From positions 1 to 64,000 of the forward strand of contig NZ_VIJZ01000006.1 of the NCBI RefSeq assembly GCF_006874425.1: 64,000 nt of DNA, read 5' to 3'. The notes under the pieces were generated by a model. That model did not search any database, was not told the DNA's origin, and saw only the letters and a list, made by a program, of their open reading frames with translations. Below are positions 60,173 to 64,000 of the stretch, in pieces. The stretch's first letter is position 1; each line of letters begins with the position of its first letter. Origin of the DNA: Paenibacillus ottowii. Lineage in GTDB: Bacteria > Bacillota > Bacilli > Paenibacillales > Paenibacillaceae. The translations under genes and the position numbers were made by a program.

Positions 60173-60350
60173 GCGTCTCTGTCCTTTTGCCTGAGAGTTT
60201 AAGCAGATGTTATTCTGCGGTGCACCTTCGGCGCCCAATTAAGGGTCTCTCCAGAGTTCTGTCCGTTTACGGTCCCCGCATATTGCTGTAACCAGCCTTA
60301 GCACCTGAGAGTTTTGCCCCTTCGGTCGGAACTTTCGTTCCATCTCCCGC
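60173..60350 (-). ncRNA. Tandem glycine riboswitch
   Basis: Two glycine aptamers follow each other on the minus strand. The first runs from GCGGGAGATGG (60350) through GGCAAAACTCTCAGG to ACGGACAGAACTCTGGAGAG. The second contains GGGCGCCGAAGGTGCACCGC, AAACTCTCAGGCAAAAGGAC and AGAGACGC. These are the conserved cores of the gcvT-type aptamer pair. It controls the downstream symporter; glycine binding would be expected to lower import. Confidence 0.97.
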
Positions 60351-60382
60351 AAACATCAACCAGACATATGAAATTTTTATTT

Positions 60383-60412
60383 ATTATACAGAAAACTTTC
60401 AGCTTATTACAA
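60383..60412 (-). promoter_or_regulatory. Promoter of the glycine riboswitch-symporter unit
   Basis: On the minus strand TTGTAA (60407-60412), an 18-nt spacer and a perfect TATAAT (60383-60388). Confidence 0.7.
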
Positions 60413-60485
60413 GTGAAAAATTTGTGAAGTCCAACGATATAAAATTACAATTCTTGAATCAATATCTATCGGCAACCGTTCTCCT

Positions 60486-60514
60486 TTGAAATGCATTAAT
60501 AGATGCTTTAAAAT
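60486..60514 (+). promoter_or_regulatory. Promoter of the second LacI-family regulator
   Basis: TTGAAA (60486-60491), a 17-nt spacer and TAAAAT (60509-60514). Confidence 0.7.
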
Positions 60515-60546
60515 AGACGTAATGCCCTCATGAGCATCCTAATTGT

Positions 60547-60560
60547 TGTAACGCGTTTCA
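60547..60560 (+). promoter_or_regulatory. Operator-like palindrome before the second LacI-family gene
   Basis: TGTAACG-CGTTTCA is a 14-bp palindrome with one mismatch, placed between the promoter and the start codon. It resembles LacI-family operators but differs from the cre consensus at the central two bases. Confidence 0.5.
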
Positions 60561-60596
60561 TATCAAGTATTTTTTTCTTATGTGAGGAGAAGCATC

Positions 60597-61568
60597 ATGT
60601 CGAATCTTGATCAAATTGCAAAACTGGCGGGCTTTTCCAAGGCTACGGTATCCAGAGTGTTAAATCAGTCCCCCCATGTAAGCCAAGAAACCAGAGCTAA
60701 AATATTGAAAATCATGCAGGAGCTGGATTATGTTCCTAATCGAAATGCGATTTCTCTATCCAAGGGTCAGACGCTCCAGATTGGCATCATTACTTCAACT
60801 ATTAATGAAATTGTTCTGGCCTTTCTGGACAGCTTTGTGGAAATCGCTGGACAATATGAATTCCAAACCATTATTTATACTTCGGGAGAAGACAAAAAGA
60901 AGGAGCTTCAAGCTTTCGAGGATCTAAAAAGAAAAAGAGTCGATGCGCTGGTCATCATTTCCTGCGTGAATGACACTGATTTTTTGAGTACCTATTGCAA
61001 ATATGGTCCCATTGTGGCCTGGCAACGAATGGAGCATACTGATATTCGTTCCGTCGCTATGGATCAGTATGAAGGATACATGCTAGCACTAAAGCATTTG
61101 ATACAAAAAGGCTATACTCGTATAGCCAATGCCTTTGGTCGTCCAAGCAGCATTAATACCCACAGTAGACAACGAGCTTATAAGCAGATCATGAGTGAGC
61201 ACAATCTGCCAGTGCTGCCGCATTGGAACTATTCTTCTATTTATAACATTCGTGACGGCGAACAGGTCGTACGTAATTTGTTACAGCATCGGGAGGCATT
61301 TCCGGAGGCTATTTTGTGTGCTAACGATTATGTAGCCGTGGGCATTCTCTGCGAAGCGCGCAGACAAAAGCTGAGGGTACCGGAAGATCTGGCGATTGTT
61401 GGGTTCGATAACACGGATCTGTCGCACACCATGGGAATTACAACGGTTCAAAATCCCATTATGGCTCAGGCGCAAAATGCTTTTTTCATGCTTTCCCCTG
61501 AGCTGATTGGACGCCAGATGGAGCTTCATTCGCTGGAATACAGTCTCATTGAGCGTACGACCACTTAA
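60597..61568 (+). CDS. LacI-family transcriptional regulator
   Basis: The 323-residue protein has the LacI helix-turn-helix (LDQIAKLAGFSKATVSRVLN, about 4-23), hinge YVPNRNAISLSKGQTLQIG, and a sugar-binding-type domain (about 60-320) with CANDYVAVGILCEARR and VGFDNTDLSHTMGITTVQNP. The ATG at 60597 has GAGGAG 7 nt upstream; an in-frame ATG five codons earlier lacks that spacing. Its target is unclear: neighbours are the glycine symporter unit and licT-bglP. Confidence 0.93.
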   Translation: MSNLDQIAKLAGFSKATVSRVLNQSPHVSQETRAKILKIMQELDYVPNRNAISLSKGQTLQIGIITSTINEIVLAFLDSFVEIAGQYEFQTIIYTSGEDKKKELQAFEDLKRKRVDALVIISCVNDTDFLSTYCKYGPIVAWQRMEHTDIRSVAMDQYEGYMLALKHLIQKGYTRIANAFGRPSSINTHSRQRAYKQIMSEHNLPVLPHWNYSSIYNIRDGEQVVRNLLQHREAFPEAILCANDYVAVGILCEARRQKLRVPEDLAIVGFDNTDLSHTMGITTVQNPIMAQAQNAFFMLSPELIGRQMELHSLEYSLIERTTT

Positions 61569-61642
61569 GGGTCAGTTGACTTGCAAATTAGGCAATTGGG
61601 CCTTGATATGAAATATTTTTTGTCGAAAGAGAATAAAAAATG

Positions 61643-61670
61643 TTGAAATCGCTTTTTTTTGTGCTACAAT
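61643..61670 (+). promoter_or_regulatory. Promoter of licT-bglP
   Basis: TTGAAA (61643-61648), a 16-nt spacer and TACAAT (61665-61670), just upstream of the first RAT site. Confidence 0.7.
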
Positions 61671-61684
61671 AGCACTATATCGAA

Positions 61685-61714
61685 GGATTGTGACCGGTGA
61701 TGCGGGCAATGCCT
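61685..61714 (+). promoter_or_regulatory. RAT antiterminator site before licT
   Basis: GGATTGTGACCGGTGATGCG and the following GGCAATGCCT match the ribonucleic antiterminator bound by BglG/LicT proteins. Its 3' end overlaps the terminator stem at 61708, so LicT binding prevents termination. Confidence 0.92.
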
Positions 61715-61771
61715 GAGTTCAATTGAGTGCTATTGCTAACAATAGTATTGAATTGTGCTTGGGCATTTTTT
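61708..61771 (+). terminator. Conditional terminator before licT
   Basis: AATGCC...CAATT...CTATT-loop-AATAG...AATTG...GGGCATT followed by a T run; mutually exclusive with the RAT fold. Confidence 0.9.
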
Positions 61772-61800
61772 ATTGGTAAAGGATGGGAGGGGGAACTTCA

Positions 61801-62649
61801 ATGATTATTGAGAAGGTGCTCAATAACAACGTCCTGTTGACTAAAAACGATAAAGGCAAAGAGGTCATCGTCATGGGAAGAGGTATTTCCTTCAAAAAGG
61901 TAGCTGGCGACCCAGTCGATGATCATAAAATAGATAAGATTTTCATGTTAAATGAAAACGAGTTCACGGCCAAACTAACCGAGCTGCTGAACGATATTCC
62001 CGTATCTCATCTGGAGGTCGTGAATGAAATTGTCACCCATGCAGCAGAGGTGCTGGATACGGAGTTAAGTGATAACATTTATTTAACTTTGACCGACCAT
62101 ATTCATTTTGCCATACAGCGGGAAGATAAAGGATTGGCACTCAAAAACGCGATGCTGTATGAAATTAAACGCTTTTACAAAAAAGAGTTTGCAGTTGGAC
62201 TGGATGCTCTGCAAAAGATTGAAAATACGCTCGGTGTAAAATTGGGCGAAGACGAAGCTGGATTTATCGCATTGCATATGGTGAATGCCCGGATCGACGG
62301 TAACGAGATGCAGGCCACGCTGAAAATGACTGAGATTGTCCAACATATATTAAACATTATTACGTATCATTACGGGATTGTGCTGGATGAGACTTCTTTT
62401 AGCTATTCGAGATTTTTGACCCATTTGCAATACTTTGCAATGCGAGTGATTCGCAAAGAGGTCATTTACAGTGGTGAAGAATTTTTGTACAACCAGGTAA
62501 AGCAAACCTATACCGAAGCTTTTGCGTGTGCCCAAAAAATTAATGAATACCTGGAAAAAACCTATGATCAATATTTAAGCAAGGATGAATATGTATATCT
62601 GACGATTCACATTCATCGGGTAACTGAACGTAATAACATTTCAGGCTAA
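61801..62649 (+). CDS. licT: BglG-family transcriptional antiterminator LicT
   Basis: When active as a dimer it binds RAT RNA and lets transcription pass the terminators before licT and bglP. The 282-residue protein has the RNA-binding CAT domain (about 1-55, IEKVLNNNVLLTKNDKGKEV), PRD1 (about 65-170; THAAEVL and TDHIHFAIQRE carry conserved His) and PRD2 (about 172-278; IALHMVNARI and YLTIHIHRV). PRD His residues are phosphorylated by the beta-glucoside EII (inhibition) and HPr (activation). The ATG at 61801 has GGAGGGGG 7 nt upstream. Confidence 0.95.
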   Translation: MIIEKVLNNNVLLTKNDKGKEVIVMGRGISFKKVAGDPVDDHKIDKIFMLNENEFTAKLTELLNDIPVSHLEVVNEIVTHAAEVLDTELSDNIYLTLTDHIHFAIQREDKGLALKNAMLYEIKRFYKKEFAVGLDALQKIENTLGVKLGEDEAGFIALHMVNARIDGNEMQATLKMTEIVQHILNIITYHYGIVLDETSFSYSRFLTHLQYFAMRVIRKEVIYSGEEFLYNQVKQTYTEAFACAQKINEYLEKTYDQYLSKDEYVYLTIHIHRVTERNNISG

Positions 62650-62674
62650 AAAACTTCATATCCTCATCGTTCAT

Positions 62675-62704
62675 GGATTGTGACTGGTAAGGCAGGCAAA
62701 ACCT
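62675..62704 (+). promoter_or_regulatory. RAT antiterminator site before bglP
   Basis: GGATTGTGACTGGTAAGGCA with GGCAAAACCT, a close RAT match overlapping the terminator stem below. No promoter is visible between licT and this site, so bglP is probably reached by read-through from licT. Confidence 0.93.
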
Positions 62705-62775
62705 AAACTGATGGTGAAAACGACATACCCTTGTATGAGGAGTACGTCGTTTTCACCACGAGTTTAGGTTTTTCT
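62698..62775 (+). terminator. Conditional terminator before bglP
   Basis: AAACCTAAACT...GGTGAAAACGAC pairs with GTCGTTTTCACC...AGTTTAGGTTTTT across a loop of about 20 nt, then a T run. It is a very long stem that is opened when LicT binds the RAT. Confidence 0.93.
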
Positions 62776-62791
62776 TGTTTACAAGGTTAAA

Positions 62792-62813
62792 AAGATGCAC
62801 GCCGGCGCATCTT
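62792..62813 (+). other. Extra hairpin in the bglP leader
   Basis: AAGATGC-n8-GCATCTT with a GC-rich loop lies between the conditional terminator and the bglP RBS (AAGGAG, near 62861). There is no U tail, so it is not a terminator; it may protect the 5' end or be incidental. Confidence 0.5.
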
Positions 62814-62863
62814 AGCAACAAATGTAAACAGTAAATCCTATCCGTAGCAAGAATAACACTTAA

Positions 62864-64000
<1,137 letters not shown>

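Noticed and set aside
60547-60560. A CcpA cre site
   Set aside because: The central CG of the consensus is GC here; kept only as a general LacI-type operator candidate.

Overview
The window is chromosomal DNA of a spore-forming Firmicute and fits the Paenibacillus polymyxa group. It carries sporulation genes (spo0B, spoIVFA, spoIVFB, a spoVID-like gene, a safA-like gene, lonB). Much of its gene order from the hem genes through valS, mre, min and obg to pheA follows the Bacillus order, with Paenibacillus-type differences. The GH1 enzyme at 51.3-52.7 kb closely resembles P. polymyxa BglB as I remember that sequence; no alignment was run. Moderate GC, strong AGGAGG ribosome binding sites and Firmicute regulatory RNAs (T-box, glycine riboswitch, L21 leader, LicT RAT sites) agree with this.

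Layout. From 1 to about 50 kb nearly everything lies on the minus strand. Read in the direction of transcription (right to left) it contains: a ysoA-like gene; tig; clpP-clpX; ispG; lonB; lonA-engB; an uncharacterised gene; speD; the tetrapyrrole operon hemA-hemX-sirC-like-hemC-cobA/hemD-hemB-hemL followed by an RluA-type pseudouridine synthase and spoVID; T-box-valS-folC; murC; a SPOR protein; a DUF4321 protein; maf-radC; mreBCD-minCD; spoIVFA-spoIVFB; an rng-like RNase; rplU-prp-rpmA; spo0B-obg; the amino-acid operon pheB-hom-thrB-pheA-ilvE; the safA-like gene; and finally the 5' end of a 16S rRNA gene running off the left edge.

From 50 to 64 kb the window becomes a mixed-strand carbon and nitrogen uptake region: tRNA-Arg(UCU); exoA; bglB with a decayed sugar-permease relic and a divergent LacI-type regulator; glpK-glpF with a probable GlpP-type leader; a GlcNAc-type PTS EIICB; an alanine/glycine:cation symporter under a tandem glycine riboswitch; a second LacI-family regulator; and licT-bglP with a RAT/terminator before each gene. 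bglP is cut by the right edge.

How it fits together. The left 50 kb is core machinery: aspartate-family, aromatic and branched-chain amino acid synthesis, ribosome parts and ribosome GTPases, cell shape and division-site placement, sporulation phosphorelay and sigma-K processing, wall precursor synthesis, heme and siroheme supply, and ATP-dependent proteolysis. The right 14 kb is sugar, glycerol and amino-acid import, controlled mainly by RNA switches and LacI-type repressors.

I found no clearly new multi-gene defence or mobile system. The observations most worth a second look are the permease relic with paired 7-4-7 operators beside bglB, a duplicated TTGAC...GTCAA element at the valS promoter, a possible 32-residue membrane peptide before an uncharacterised gene, an inverted repeat replacing the -35 box of hemA, and unusual architectures in Spo0B, SpoIVFA, the RNase G-like protein and the SafA-like coat protein.
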